The translations under genes and the position numbers were made by a program. A DNA stretch of 64,000 nucleotides. It comes from Mangifera indica (taxonomy: Eukaryota; Streptophyta; Magnoliopsida; Sapindales; Anacardiaceae). Location of the stretch: assembly GCF_011075055.1 (NCBI RefSeq), contig NC_058137.1:6619463-6683462 (forward strand), given 5' to 3'. Each line of letters opens with the position of its first letter. Position 1 is the stretch's first letter. The notes beneath the pieces were generated by a model. The model ran no database searches and had not been told where the DNA came from. It saw only the letters and a list, made by a program, of their open reading frames with translations. Shown piece after piece: positions 12,085 through 23,887 of the stretch.

Positions 12085-13188
12085 TCAGCGACAATTCTGC
12101 TTCTGCCCGAGCCAAGTAGGTAGAGGCCAGAAAGCTTCCGAATATTTTGAGAGAGCCGCCGGTTGAGATCCCGGCGAAGGATCCTCCAAGTCAAAATAAG
12201 CAATATTCTCCTTGCGAGGATCATAATTAATTCCAGACAAATCCGCATAGATCAAGTAACCGCAATTTCCTTTATGCGATGGAAATTCTTTAGCTGAAAG
12301 CATGAACGAACCATCTTCTCCTAAAAACAAATTTTGATCTTTCAATCCATCTTCTTCAATCCATTTGCAGTTATCTTTGTCAAGCTTGAAAACATCCAAA
12401 CTAATCCGACCGAACAAAGGACCATGTTGAAAGTATTTGTATAGCCAATAGGTGTTGATGAGAAAAAGATCATTCCTTGATTTTACCAGAGAGTGCATCA
12501 TAAGATGTGACTGGGATTTTTCAGAAGCCGCCGCTGCTTGAGTGACTTTGAAAGACTTGGGATCCACTGCCACCGTAAAGCCGTCGAATCCCATGGCGTA
12601 GAATTTATTTTTATGATAGATAATGTCTTTACAGTTAAAACTTTTATAACCAATATCTATGTTCGTCCATCTCTCGTCTTTGCTTCGCCACACGCCTACT
12701 CGGCCGTCATTGATTAACGCCATTAGTACGAACTCACCAGCATTGTCATCATCTGAAGAGACGACGGCCTTTCGAACGTAACAAGTTTTAGAACTTGATA
12801 CTGTCTCGAGTCGACAGGATTTAGCAATTTCCTTGACTCGATAATCCAGCAAGTTGAAAGACTCGGGTAACATATTTTTGATACGAAGTTTAAACAAGGG
12901 ATCCATGACTCGGATTTTTCCAGAGTTTGATTCTTCTACTTTAACCAACCATGTTTCGGTGGATTTCTCCGGGGGTTGAATGGCATAAATAGTTGACTCA
13001 GTAAGTTCAAGGTGGCCGTCATCTGTCAGGCCTGGTGGAGACGGGATTTTGATATGGGAGCGTGGTGGCAGCGGAGGAGGGGCTGACGAACGGAATGAGT
13101 TACAAACAGACCGGAAAGAGATGGTTTCGATTCGTGTATTCAAGTAGTGTGCGATAGAAGAGAGTAGATGTTCGGGGAGATTGTCCAT
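12085..13188 (-). CDS. F-box protein, SKIP23-like (DUF295 / KIB1-4 domain)
   Basis: An intronless 367-residue frame on the minus strand. The F-box starts almost at the N-terminus (residues 3-36, NLPEHLLSSIAHYLN then SFRSVCNSFRSS). The DUF295 region follows (VGVWRSKDERWTNI, GFTVAVDPKSF, LFLGEDGSFMLSA) and ends AFWPLPTWL, the family C-terminal signature. By family it is expected to be a SCF ubiquitin-ligase adaptor; the substrate is unknown. It is a diverged paralogue of the gene at 5396-6727, lacks that protein's 30-residue N-terminal extension, and points towards it. The start ATG at 13188 gives a compact N-terminus typical for the family. No lesion is seen. Confidence 0.88.
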   Translation of the reverse strand: MDNLPEHLLSSIAHYLNTRIETISFRSVCNSFRSSAPPPLPPRSHIKIPSPPGLTDDGHLELTESTIYAIQPPEKSTETWLVKVEESNSGKIRVMDPLFKLRIKNMLPESFNLLDYRVKEIAKSCRLETVSSSKTCYVRKAVVSSDDDNAGEFVLMALINDGRVGVWRSKDERWTNIDIGYKSFNCKDIIYHKNKFYAMGFDGFTVAVDPKSFKVTQAAAASEKSQSHLMMHSLVKSRNDLFLINTYWLYKYFQHGPLFGRISLDVFKLDKDNCKWIEEDGLKDQNLFLGEDGSFMLSAKEFPSHKGNCGYLIYADLSGINYDPRKENIAYFDLEDPSPGSQPAALSKYSEAFWPLPTWLGQKQNCR

Positions 13189-13689
13189 GGCGATGACAAT
13201 TGAATTGGCAAGTTTTAATCACAAAAGAAAGACGAAAGGAACAAATTCTACTTGAATCTTGTATTTCGCCAAAGTTGCTACTTTTAACATTATAACTTCA
13301 CAATTTATACTAATAGCGCAGGCAACCTGGTCCTCGTTAAAGCCAACCAAACAAGAACAGGAAAAAAAATTAAGCTCATTCTAGCTAGTCAAAAAATGCT
13401 GTTCGAACCTATGTGATTGAAAAAAAACAAAAACTGCATTCACATTCCATCTTCTTTAAACTCAAATGACAGCATCCGCCTTGTGACGTCAACTAATGAA
13501 AAATGAAACCTTTCAGCCGTCAAATCTGAGCTTTTCAACCTATTTGATCCTGAATATTCTGCATTTCGTTTATTATAAAATGTAGTTCGGTCAAAAAATG
13601 TAAACTTGAATCCCATTTCAAATGTAAATATAATAATCATGCTAACAATTTAGTGGGCCAATTTTGCCAGGAGATATTAAATTTTTTTT
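13189..13689. other. Upstream region of the minus-strand F-box gene
   Basis: Non-repetitive, moderately AT-rich, with no other gene visible. It should include the promoter of the gene starting at 13188, but no certain TATA box was identified. Confidence 0.4.
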
Positions 13690-14300
13690 TTTCCAAAATG
13701 GGTCCATTTATATATTTATAGCACATTTTTTATAATCTAAATATCTTATTTATTTATATATTAAAATATTTAAACTGTTATTATCTTCACCCTTATAAAG
13801 ATTTAAGTTTACTATTTCATATAAAATATAATTTACAATTGTTTAATATCATAATTTCATATTGTTTAATACTATTATAATATAGTTAGAGTATTAATGA
13901 TTAAAACTAAAAATGAGTTGACGAATATTAAGGTCTGGATAAAAAAATACACAAAGAATTGGTTGACGTTAAGGTCAATCCTTGACGTCAATGTCAACCA
14001 TTCTTTGTGTGTTTTTATCTAGATCTGAATCTCCCTCAACTTATTTTCAGTTTTAACTATCAATACTTCAACTATATTATAACAATATTAAATAATATAA
14101 CAATATGAAATCACAATATTAAACAATGTAACAACATGAAATCATAATATTAAACAATAATAAATTATATTTTACATGAAATCATAAACATAAATCTTAA
14201 TAAAGTTGAAGACAATGATAGTTTAGATATTTCAATACGGTAAAAATGTTTTAAGTTATAAAAAAATGGTATAAATTGTATAGTGGGCTCATTTTGGGAC
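13690..14300. mobile_element. Foldback (long-inverted-repeat) MITE
   Basis: Two imperfect arms of about 280-300 bp (about 13690-13965 and 13985-14300) are reverse complements. The outer CAAAATGGGTCCATT pairs with GTGGGCTCATTTTGG, and TAAATTATATTTTA pairs with its counterpart near 13830. The centre (13955-14025) is a tight hairpin rich in TTGAC cores. There is no coding capacity. Edges are approximate and no target duplication was established. Confidence 0.75.
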
Positions 14301-15652
14301 AAAAATTCAATACCCTTTTGTCTAATTGGGCCTGTTAGGCATATAGCCCTTCCCTCTCCAAAAAATTCTAGACCAAAAGACTTGTTCCCACCCAAGGTTT
14401 GATGTAATCGCAAGTCTCATCCAGTAATTTTGAAAAAATTAAATGCCTACCTATAAGTTAATTTCTGTTAAAAATCTCAGTTATAGTTAGGGTAAAAATC
14501 GTTATTTAATAAAAAATTTTGGAAGATTAAAGTTTTATCACATTTTTCTTCTTATATTTAAAAATCTATTATCCCTCCACCTAAAGTGTAAAAAATAAAC
14601 ATTTCTCTTTTAGGGTTTATAGTTTTCCCTTGCTATTGTTCCTCTAGTGACTGAAGCTAACTAACCTTCATATCGGTGCTCCTTACTCTCCCGAATGATA
14701 ACGAATCGTTCACCAATTAGAGGTGGGCCAACAATTCATTGATACGAACATGAAACAGATTTGTATCGCACAAATTTGTTTCTTTCAATAGATTTGTGTA
14801 TCAATTGACGCATAGATCGGTCAGAATAAGAAATAATTTTTCATATTTTCAAAGTTATGGTTTTTCCAAAGATTTGTCCAAAAAGACATGGACGCAACTT
14901 AATCAAATATATATTTTTTTACGTAAAATAATCAATTCTTTAACTAAATTAATTACAAAACAACAATATGAATTAAGAAATAACAAATTAACAAAGAACA
15001 TGTAAAAGATATTTTATTGTTTAGGGCTTTCAAATGTTCTAACAAAATATGTGTATAAACATTTAAATCTATACTTACTTAGATTTGAATGAGTTTGATG
15101 CAAAGCTTTTATGAATTTGATTTGATTTTTGAAAGAGTAGGCAGATGAATACAAGAGAGCCTTTGGTTCTCAAACTTGCATACATAAGTAAAACAGTATT
15201 ACGACGAAATTTTGACTAAAATTATATAATGAAAAATAGAGGTTAAAATTGTATAAACGATTTATAAAAAAGTTGATCATTTTCCTTCAAATAAATAAAA
15301 CAGGTGAGGTCAACCTAGGCCTTACAGAGGTTGAATTTTTATGAGAATTTAATAACGTAGTGTAATGACTCGACCACCTTTGGGAAGGAGTATTGCATAA
15401 TTGAGATCTAATGCAATCGCTATTCTTTTATGTATAAATTTTGAAGGGGAGCCGTTTTAAAGCGTCAGACTATATACAATATACCTTTACATTCGTTCTT
15501 TGGTATTATAGCATCGACTGCCTTAATACAATTCAATACGTTAGTTGAACCACGCACAGATGCCCCCTGCCATATCTGTTAGTTCTAGCAATCCTATTAG
15601 TATTTTAGAGAGACCACTAGCGCGAGATTGATTGAACCACTGATCCTGGCTT
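14301..15652. other. Spacer downstream of the FHA pseudogene
   Basis: AT-rich, with only short unrecognised frames. 14420-14640 (GTTAAAAATCTCAGTTATAG and what follows) resembles an arm of the TIR family B elements at 20590 and 46612, so it may be a solo or broken copy. Confidence 0.45.
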
Positions 15653-15797
15653 TCACAAATCGTGGAACCCCATCTTTAGACCATTAGTAAGTGGCATTCT
15701 TTTCTGGGTTTCTTCTCGTGACGTTAGCCACATAGCGCCACACATTTTCTTGATTTTTTCAAACATGAATGACAATTCCCTGATCTGCAAATACACC

Positions 15798-15875
<78 letters not shown>

Positions 15876-18800
15876 TTGTAAAGGTATTAAAATATGTTCA
15901 CATATAGTAATCATATACTGGAATAAAAGCATATATATAAGCTGTGAGAAATACATAGGGCGCTTGACGACACAATCTCCACATGCAGATGGAATCAACA
16001 TACCTGAATCAAAGTACTTGGACTTAGACCGAGACCCTGGCCAGTTGTAATTTCTTTGCCCTTCAAAAATATAGAACTCCTACCAAGATTTCTCAAAATG
16101 AATGAGCCATCTTCTGCCATCTTTATCAGTGCCTAGCAGAAATAGATTCACACTAGTTATACTGTTGAACAAATGCAAAGAACATAGAATATTCACCAAG
16201 CTAAAACAACTTTTTAGAAACCACTAATGTCAGCAGCATTTTGTCCCCAAAATATGTTGAAATATGTATATCAGAGAATATAGTAGCCTCTTCCAAAATA
16301 GAGCCATATCCATGTACCATGATGTCCTTCAAATATTTAAAAACTGCAAAGTTTCTCAAAGTACCAATCAATATTTGTATCGCTAAAGTCTTTGCAACCA
16401 ATGAAAAATGAATTTGGCACATAATCAAATTAAAAGATCTACAAGCTGTCGTTTTTATTGGCACGTCCTTCTCTTCCCGAGTCAATATCAATATCAACTC
16501 CATCTGTTGCCCTGCCAAGTATGACCTACAGAGTAGAAAAGAGCTTGGCCGAATAAGGGGAGAAAAGTTTCCATAATATTGCAATTAAATGAATGCAGGA
16601 ACAGAAAAATACAGAAGCGTATGTAACAGATAACAAGCCAACATTGTCAATCTTGTGGTGTTAAATTTTTTACTAGTCAGCTGTTTCAATTTAGAATCTG
16701 AATCAAAGACCTCAACATTACTAAAATTATTAATAGATTGGCAAACTAAGCAGAATTCAAATTTAAATGCAAAATAAAAAAGAAAGTAAACACACTGAAG
16801 CTTTACTCGAGTCAGAAGCAGAAGCATGAAATGTATAGGCATATCATTCAGTAAATATAACCTAGATTGCTTGCATCTTGCTCCTTGCTAGATTTGTATT
16901 GAAGTTTTCCTACCTTCTTGTGGTTCTACAGTCACTACTGGAACTGCTGATGCATAGTCAAAATGACATCATAATCAAATCAATTAAATGTTCAATCTAG
17001 AGCATCATGTCAATAACCTCCTAAGAAAAAGAATTTCCACTAGCAATCTTAAGAATCATTTATTGACAAATGATTATGCCACAAAGAAATATAACGAACA
17101 AGAAATAACTATATCCAAAACAAACGTTTCATTCCTAAGTCAGACCATCCCATAATATACAATTAGCAAGAAAAGATGTAAAATTAGAACAATTTTTACC
17201 TCCGTGTCCTTAATATACTGCTTCTAATGGCGTCCACACAAGAGGGCAAATGCCCCTTGGTATTTGATTGCTCTTCACATACAAGATTGAGCACATTGCT
17301 TTAATCTAATGATTGCCCTCGCAGTATCATCATGTTGATACCTTGACACTGGAAATTTGAAGGAAAGAAAATCAACTCAAAATAACTATGTTTGCAGCCA
17401 TAGTGTCACATACATTACACTGTCATTCTCTGCATTGAAGAATACGACCATTTGGAAATAAAAATCACAATAAGGCCATATATTATGTTGAAGAAAATGA
17501 GTAAATAAACAGCAGGATATAGTATAATCAAGTGTGTGAAAGTTAAAACTGTGCAGTTCATAACAAAATATTACTGCATATTGAAAAAGGTTAGACAGAA
17601 GCAGAATAATATATGATAATCGAACTGAACTCTAGATGAGCAACCTTCTGTACTAAAAGATGTATCAAGATCTTCTGGACACAAATCCCAATCCAGTGAC
17701 TGAAAGGGAGCCAAAAAAAAAAAAGTTAGAGAATGTAAAAACTGAAAAAAAATGAAGGAAAAAAGATTAATCTCGTCAATAATTTTAAGATTTACCATTG
17801 ATTCAATATCAGAAAAGTGGAGAAGGTGATCATCACTCTCATATTCCTCCTCCTCCAGCATGGCTTCTGAATCTAAGGTTGAGGGGGTTGCTTCTGGTTC
17901 AGGAATATTGTTTCTCATTGAACTAGATTTTGCATGTAACAGCTTATCTGAAGCAGATCTTGTATGCAGCGACTTTTCCTTCAGTCTTGCATGGGAAAGA
18001 GATGTTTGGACTACAACTGCTGATCGGCATTGGGTAAAATCTCCATGGGCATTGTTAGCCTGTCTGAAGATACGATTAAGACTGTTGACATCACCAGACT
18101 TGGATCTGACTCCTGTACCACGAAATTGGGCATTGTGCTTGGATCCTGGAAACATGTCAGATACTCTTGTGCTGGAAACAGTAAAATATTGTATGGAACT
18201 ATTGTCTTTCTTCATTCTCCGAAGTTTTTGTTCACTATCCTTACCAGCATCAAAGGAGGAAGCCAGTTCACTTGCCCTGTTATAACTTGTTTGAGGAGCC
18301 ATAGAAGCAACTACTTTCGGCATGAAATCATCATTGCAAGGAATTTCTTTGTCCTCACTGTTCAATGTGCAGATTATCTCCCCATCCAGCAGTTCATGAT
18401 ACGGAGGATTGGGTATTGACATAGATGATGGTACATTTACTTCTGAACAAATGATATTATAATGATTGCCATGACTAATGCCTGATTGTACAGCAATAAT
18501 CTCCAATTCTGAAAGATTTGTTTCATCAGACATTGAAAGGCATGTATGAGGTTCTTTAATATCTGGTACATCATCTCTATGGATATCATTAGGAGAATTC
18601 CATACTATGGGATCAATGTTAACATGACAACACTTATCGGTTAAGTTTTTCTTGTCCACATCAATGAAATGAACCTCCTCCTTGTTCCCAAAGTTTAAAA
18701 GAGAGTCTGAAAGATTCAACAAATCAAAATCTGGGCTGGTAGGTGAAATTATTATCTTCTCATTCATGTCATCTGGTAGTATATATGTCTCTACTGAACC

Positions 18801-19985
18801 CTGACCTTGACCTCCATGGCTCTTATTGATTGATATTGCAGGCGTTGGAATAAACTTCATTGTTTTCCACAGAGGTGTCCTACTCTGTTGAGATGAATAT
18901 CCCAATACATGAAAGGGAGCATCATTTTCTAGCAATGCATCTGAGGGTCCCATTCCCTCAACAACTGGGCAATTTTCAAAGCCAGTCAATGTCTCTCCCA
19001 GAATATGTGCAGAGTCTTCATGCACATTTTCCTGCTCATAATTGGAATGCCCTAAAGAGTCTTTGATGAAATTATTATCTTGTGGTCTGTGATGCAAGCA
19101 ATCTATGTCCATTTCTTGTAATTCAAGACAGCTCTGGGCACAATCTCCAACCATGGAACTTTCAACTGGAGTCTCACAGTGAAAGCTTACATGCTCTTGA
19201 AAAGCCGTACCATCACCAATATCATCACTTACGTTTGGTGAAGCCAAAAATCTAAGATTAGGAGAGTTCAAAGATTGGATACAAGTTCTTTTCCGCATGG
19301 CATGATACAGTCTTCGAACATCCTCAGCTATTCGCTTTGGTGGACCTCCTGAATTGTCCCCAGCACCAGAAGTAAATGTCTTGGCTTGATTATTAGCAGA
19401 AGAAAGTTCAAACTCTGCCACAAGAGCAGCAGCTTCTACTGCAACAACAGGGTCATAGAGAAGAGAATGCCACCGATATTCCAATTCTGCTACTGAAAAC
19501 TTAACGGGAAAATCTCACTGCGCCTTTAGCAAGTGCTTCCAGAGAAGCACCTGCCTGAAGTAGCAAAAGAGTTGTACCAGTGAATTAAAGATTTATCCCA
19601 AAATTAAGTAAACACTTTATGAAGAAATAGCAACAAAAAAATCTGCACCAGCGAGCAAAGCCAACAGCAAGCTGTTTGATTAATAGAATTCATACAACAT
19701 AAACATTGTGGTTACAGTGAACTCAGGAGACAGTAACATAACCAAAATTTCAGTTGCAGCAGTAAAATCCACAAAAATTACACAGAAAATTCAAAAGAAA
19801 CTATATCAACCGTACAAGTCGATTTCCTACTTGCTAATCTATGGGTTTGTTAAGAGTAATACGGAGGAAAATATCAACATAGGGCTTTTTTTCTACTAAA
19901 GAATGCAGAGTACCTCAACAGCGTTCTTTAACAGGATGTCATCTTCAGGGATTCATGAAGACATTGAAGCAGCATAAGCTGCCAT
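15653..19985 (-). pseudogene. FHA-domain, microspherule protein 1-like gene, non-processed pseudogene
   Basis: Seven exons can be traced on the minus strand: 19914-19985, 17796-19554, 17645-17699, 17200-17348, about 16446-16525, 16004-16132 and 15653-15784. They encode the MCRS N-terminal region (IPEDDILLKNAVE, AGASLEALAKGAVRFS, YRWHSLLYDPVV), a long acidic middle, and an FHA domain (VILGRATDGVDIDID, GREGRANK, MAEDGSFILRNLGRSSIFL). Animal MCRS1 works in chromatin complexes; the role of plant homologues is poorly known to me. Lesions: TGA at 19953-19955 where the family has Trp before IPEDD; a one-base insertion at about 19501-19505; two in-frame stops in the fourth exon; and a truncated FHA exon that has lost the residues after GRANK and its splice donor. 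Remaining introns keep GT-AG ends, so this was a duplicated gene, not a retrocopy. The large exon is still open for about 560 codons. Confidence 0.85.
15801..15873. repeat. (TA)n microsatellite in the last intron of the FHA pseudogene
   Basis: 73 bp of uninterrupted TA repeat, lying between the exons that end at 16004 and begin at 15784 (minus strand). Confidence 0.97.
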
Positions 19986-20589
19986 GTGCCAGAAAGATTT
20001 AACAGCAAAAACTGAACTGGACCAAAATGCTTCAATATTCTGTAGTGGAACTGGGGGTTTCCATGAAAATTAACTTACAAATGAAGAAGAAAGACACAAG
20101 TGGAATTATGAAGAGAGGCAATGACTTAAAAAACGCGGGTAATAATTTTGAGTGGATGTCGTAAATGTGAAGCAAGAATTTTTTTTTTTTTTTCAGTTTC
20201 AATCTTACAGAATCAGTAGCAGGAAGCTAAAGCAAAAGATGCTGGTCAGAGGGAATCCTCAGTTCAAATCACGGACTTGGAATCGTATATACTACTTAAT
20301 ACGTATAATACCGTTAATTAATTTCGAAGTTATTTATCTACAGAGAGAAGTATCGATGTACATGACAAAATGGGAAAGGATTCCTTCTTCTTTGTCACTT
20401 GAAATGGAGTAAGAACCATTCTTATTAAATGTGAATGCCTTGAAGATATGGCATTGTGTTCAGGATCTGAATTTTTTACAGTTGGATTGACACCGACGAG
20501 ACCTCGCAGGATTTGTTCAAATTTTTTTATCACCATTTTAACCTTTATTTATACGGTAATACCATTTCTCCACCAAAAAAAAAAATGTA
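19986..20589. other. Upstream region of the FHA pseudogene
   Basis: No gene seen. It should contain the former promoter and leader of the pseudogene. A T-rich run occurs at 20180-20194. Nothing else is recognised. Confidence 0.4.
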
Positions 20590-21560
20590 GGCCAAATTAC
20601 AGTTTCCCACCCAAGTTTTAGCGTAAACTCAAAGCACATCCACAGTAAATAAAAAACTCAAACACCCATTCATGGGTTAACTGCTATTAAAATTTTTAAT
20701 TAGAGGCAAAGGTATAATCGTTGTTTTATCTCTAAACCTAAAACTTAAAAAATTTATATCATTTCCTTCTTTAGTTTAGAAAACTAACAATTTTCTCGCA
20801 TGATTAAACTTTGAAAAATTCACTCCCCCCATTTCTAGGTTTCATCTTTGGCTAATGATCTTCTCAAATCTAGCCAAAGATTTTCTTTGACGAAGGACGA
20901 TCCTTCGTCATCCAGATCAGGAAGAAGCAACGAAGCATGATCCTTTGTCGTCAAGTCTAGAAAACACGCAATGGACAACAAAACATTATCTTTCATTGTC
21001 TTGTCTTCCAAACGATGTTTCGTCTTCCTTCGTGGTAGTGGTGACTATCCTTCATCGTCTTTTATGGTCGAATCTAGAAGATGGGTGGAAAGCAAGCGAT
21101 GAGAACAAAACTACCAATTTTTCTAGTGCTCTCTCCCTTTGACAATCAGACTCTCTCTTCTTTGGTATCTTTGTCGACAACGAAGACAATGCCAAAGGAT
21201 AGTTGGCGACAGATCCAAGAGAGATTGAGCAAGGAAAGAGACTGTTGACGACAAAGAAAGAGAGGTCATGACCGGATTCAATTATCAAAGAAGAATGACT
21301 TGAAAATGAAACCCTATGTAACGGGAAAAATGTGATTTTTTTAAATTTAATCATAAATAAAATTGTTAGTTTTTCAAAATAAGAAAAAAAATGATATCAA
21401 TTGTTATATTTTTTAATATTAAAAGTTAAATAACGATTTTATCCTTAAAACTAATGAAAATTATTAATTTTAACAACCCACATGCGGGAGTTTGATGTTT
21501 CAATACATAGTGAGTATCAGTTTGGAAATTTAACAAACCTTGTGGGGGAATAAGTCCTTT
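20590..21560. mobile_element. Long-TIR transposable element, family B, copy 1
   Basis: The left arm (about 20600-20830) and right arm (about 21310-21555) are imperfect inverted repeats: GGGTTAACTGCTATTAAAAT pairs with a reverse complement near 21475, and AAAACTAACAATTTT occurs inverted near 21365. The interior is CT/GA-rich, with frames that match nothing I know. A related element sits at 46612-47375. It is non-autonomous, with no transposase seen. Confidence 0.65.
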
Positions 21561-23822
21561 GGCTTTATAGGAATCACTTGTTCTCTGTCTCTCTTTGCAA
21601 TGCCAATCTTAAGATATTTTGAATGTTACATGCATCTTTTTACAAGTACAAAATTACCAAAAATTAAGAGATTAAGCTTTGGTCAATTTCTTTGAAAAGG
21701 TTAGATTTTTTATCAGCAAAGTCAAATTGATATTTCAGACAAGAGTGGTCAATATGTTGCAAGGCTCAAAATCATAATGATGAGGTTACCGAAAAGCACT
21801 ACTACGAAGTTCACATGAAGTCCATCTTTGATGAGTTCAACTCTATGAAGTCACGCCAAGTACATCTTACATACGAAGAGAAATTAAATGCTTTATAGCC
21901 AAGTTGAGGACACATCTAATTTTTTTCCTTTTACTTTTATGTATGCATGTATGTTTGAATTTTGATTTTTCAGCAACATATTTGATATGTAATGTTTTCT
22001 AATTTTATTATATAAAAATATAGCTTGAAATTGAATCCAGGCGCCGCCCTTGCCTCAGCTTATCATTGGCATCCTTCAGTTTCTTATTGGCATCTTTCAT
22101 TCTCTATAGAACACATGACGCATTTAAGCAACAAAATCTTCTAAAACTACGTAGATAAATAAATTAAACATAAAATTTTGTAAGATGATCGTACTTACCC
22201 CATAATGCATGCTCTACTAGTCAATTCCATGAGTCATCTTGTTAGAGATTAAAAAGTATCATTTCAAATAAAAACAATATAAATGAGTAGTATATAAATG
22301 TGATAAATTAGATCTTAAAATAAGTTAATTAGTTTTGTATAATATGAATTTCAATTTTTTTATTTATAGACCTAATATAAGTAAACTTGATCTTGATATC
22401 AAGTAGTAATAGATTAGACCTTAACATAAGTTAATTAATTTTATATAATATGAATTTTAATTTTTATATTTATAAATCTAATATATTTTTACATATGGGT
22501 GTGATAAAAAAACTATTGTTAGGCAAGTGTAAAGTATCAATTCGGTATTATCTTACCTTATAACACCTCTCATTCTGATACTTTTACGATATTTGATATT
22601 TTTCCAATTAAATTTTGAAAATTTGTGGCCCAGAAAAAACTCATCGTAGACCACCGCTATTCTGTCTGTCGAAAGAGTCCAGTGGTGCAAGCATACAGAA
22701 ATATACAAATATATGAAAATTCTCATCATTTATCTTTATCTTTATCCTTAGACTACTCACTACTCTCCTTCAAACCAAACATACTCAAAAATGGGCATAT
22801 GCTAAATAACAAAAAAATGAAGAAATAATATTCAAAGTGCATGGACAAGGCCAGATGAGTGATACATCAAATCAACTAAACTTTACTCACCTACATACCA
22901 CCTTCATCACTTAATTGTTGGACCTGCACTCCCTGAACCTTCCTACCTTACTTAACTTTTTTTTTTAAATTTTTTTTCTAAGCAAAAATTTATTAATAGG
23001 AAAAAAATTCCATGCCCATAAAAGCTATCCGACCATAATCTAAAATCGTCATGCCAAAAGTCAGGATAACAATAAAGCAAACAGGAGCAAAACAAGCTAA
23101 CACAGCAAGAAACATTACATTCCCGTTGTCTCCGTAAGGACAGAACAGTGGCAAGAAAAATTGAAAGAAATTCTATTAATATTATATAAAACTGTTGCCT
23201 AGACATTAATGTATTTCAATTTAATTACAAACATCAACTAGTTTCCTTTTTGTTTCGAAACTTAATTAGATGTTACGTCTCATAATTGATATTGTTTGGT
23301 AGTTGTAACAATTAATAGACCAATGAAAGTTTTTTGGGAACCAGAAGAGAAGTAATAATAGACGGGAAAGAAAGCATTGAAGTGTAAAGTAGAGATACAG
23401 CCTTTATTTTATTTTTTGACTAAGTAATTAGTGATAGAAAACTAGTACTTGGTTTTGCTTTATCTTTGAAAAAGTAGAGGAAAATAGAGGAGAAGAGTAT
23501 AATTTTTTAAGTAAAGGCTACCCCATGCCACTGAATCAGATTCCAATGTGATGACACTCTAAATCCCATCTAAGTTGTACCGATGGAGATTCTTAGAGAA
23601 ACATTATGATAACAGTGTATTCTTGGTTGTTTAGAAACTCGAATGTGGAAATTAAAGAATAAGGGTTTACCTAGCCTTACTTCAAACCATCCTCAGAGGA
23701 ATAAAACAGTCGAAAAAGACCCTTCATCTTATATATTCATTATGATGTGGTTTGCATGCAGTCATTGTAGCATTACACAGCCCAAGCAGAAGTCAGTTTC
23801 AAAAGATGCTTTAGCATCTAAT
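21561..23822. other. Intergenic region upstream of the D14-type gene
   Basis: AT-rich with short frames only. It contains a diverged tandem duplication at about 22300-22490. No other gene is supported. Confidence 0.45.
22300..22490. repeat. Tandem duplication of a dispersed AT-rich repeat
   Basis: The segment with TAGATCTTAAAATAAGTTAA (about 22308-22377) recurs as TAGACCTTAACATAAGTTAA (about 22413-22483). A third related copy lies at about 37225-37310 (GAATCTTAATATAAATTAAT). It is probably a fragment of a dispersed element. Confidence 0.6.
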
Positions 23823-23824
23823 TA

Positions 23825-23832
23825 TATAAATA
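23825..23832 (+). promoter_or_regulatory. Probable TATA box of the D14-type gene
   Basis: TATAAATA, 55 bp upstream of the ATG at 23888 in an otherwise mixed-composition stretch. This implies a short leader of about 25-30 bases. Confidence 0.6.
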
Positions 23833-23887
23833 GCAGTGCAAGCCTCCTAATCTCAATCAACACTTTTTCAAGTTTCCGACCAAACTC

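Noticed and set aside
17860..18419. Plus-strand frames of 129-141 codons inside the FHA pseudogene
   Set aside because: They are antisense shadows of the long open exon at 17796-19554; composition and lack of recognisable domains give no support.
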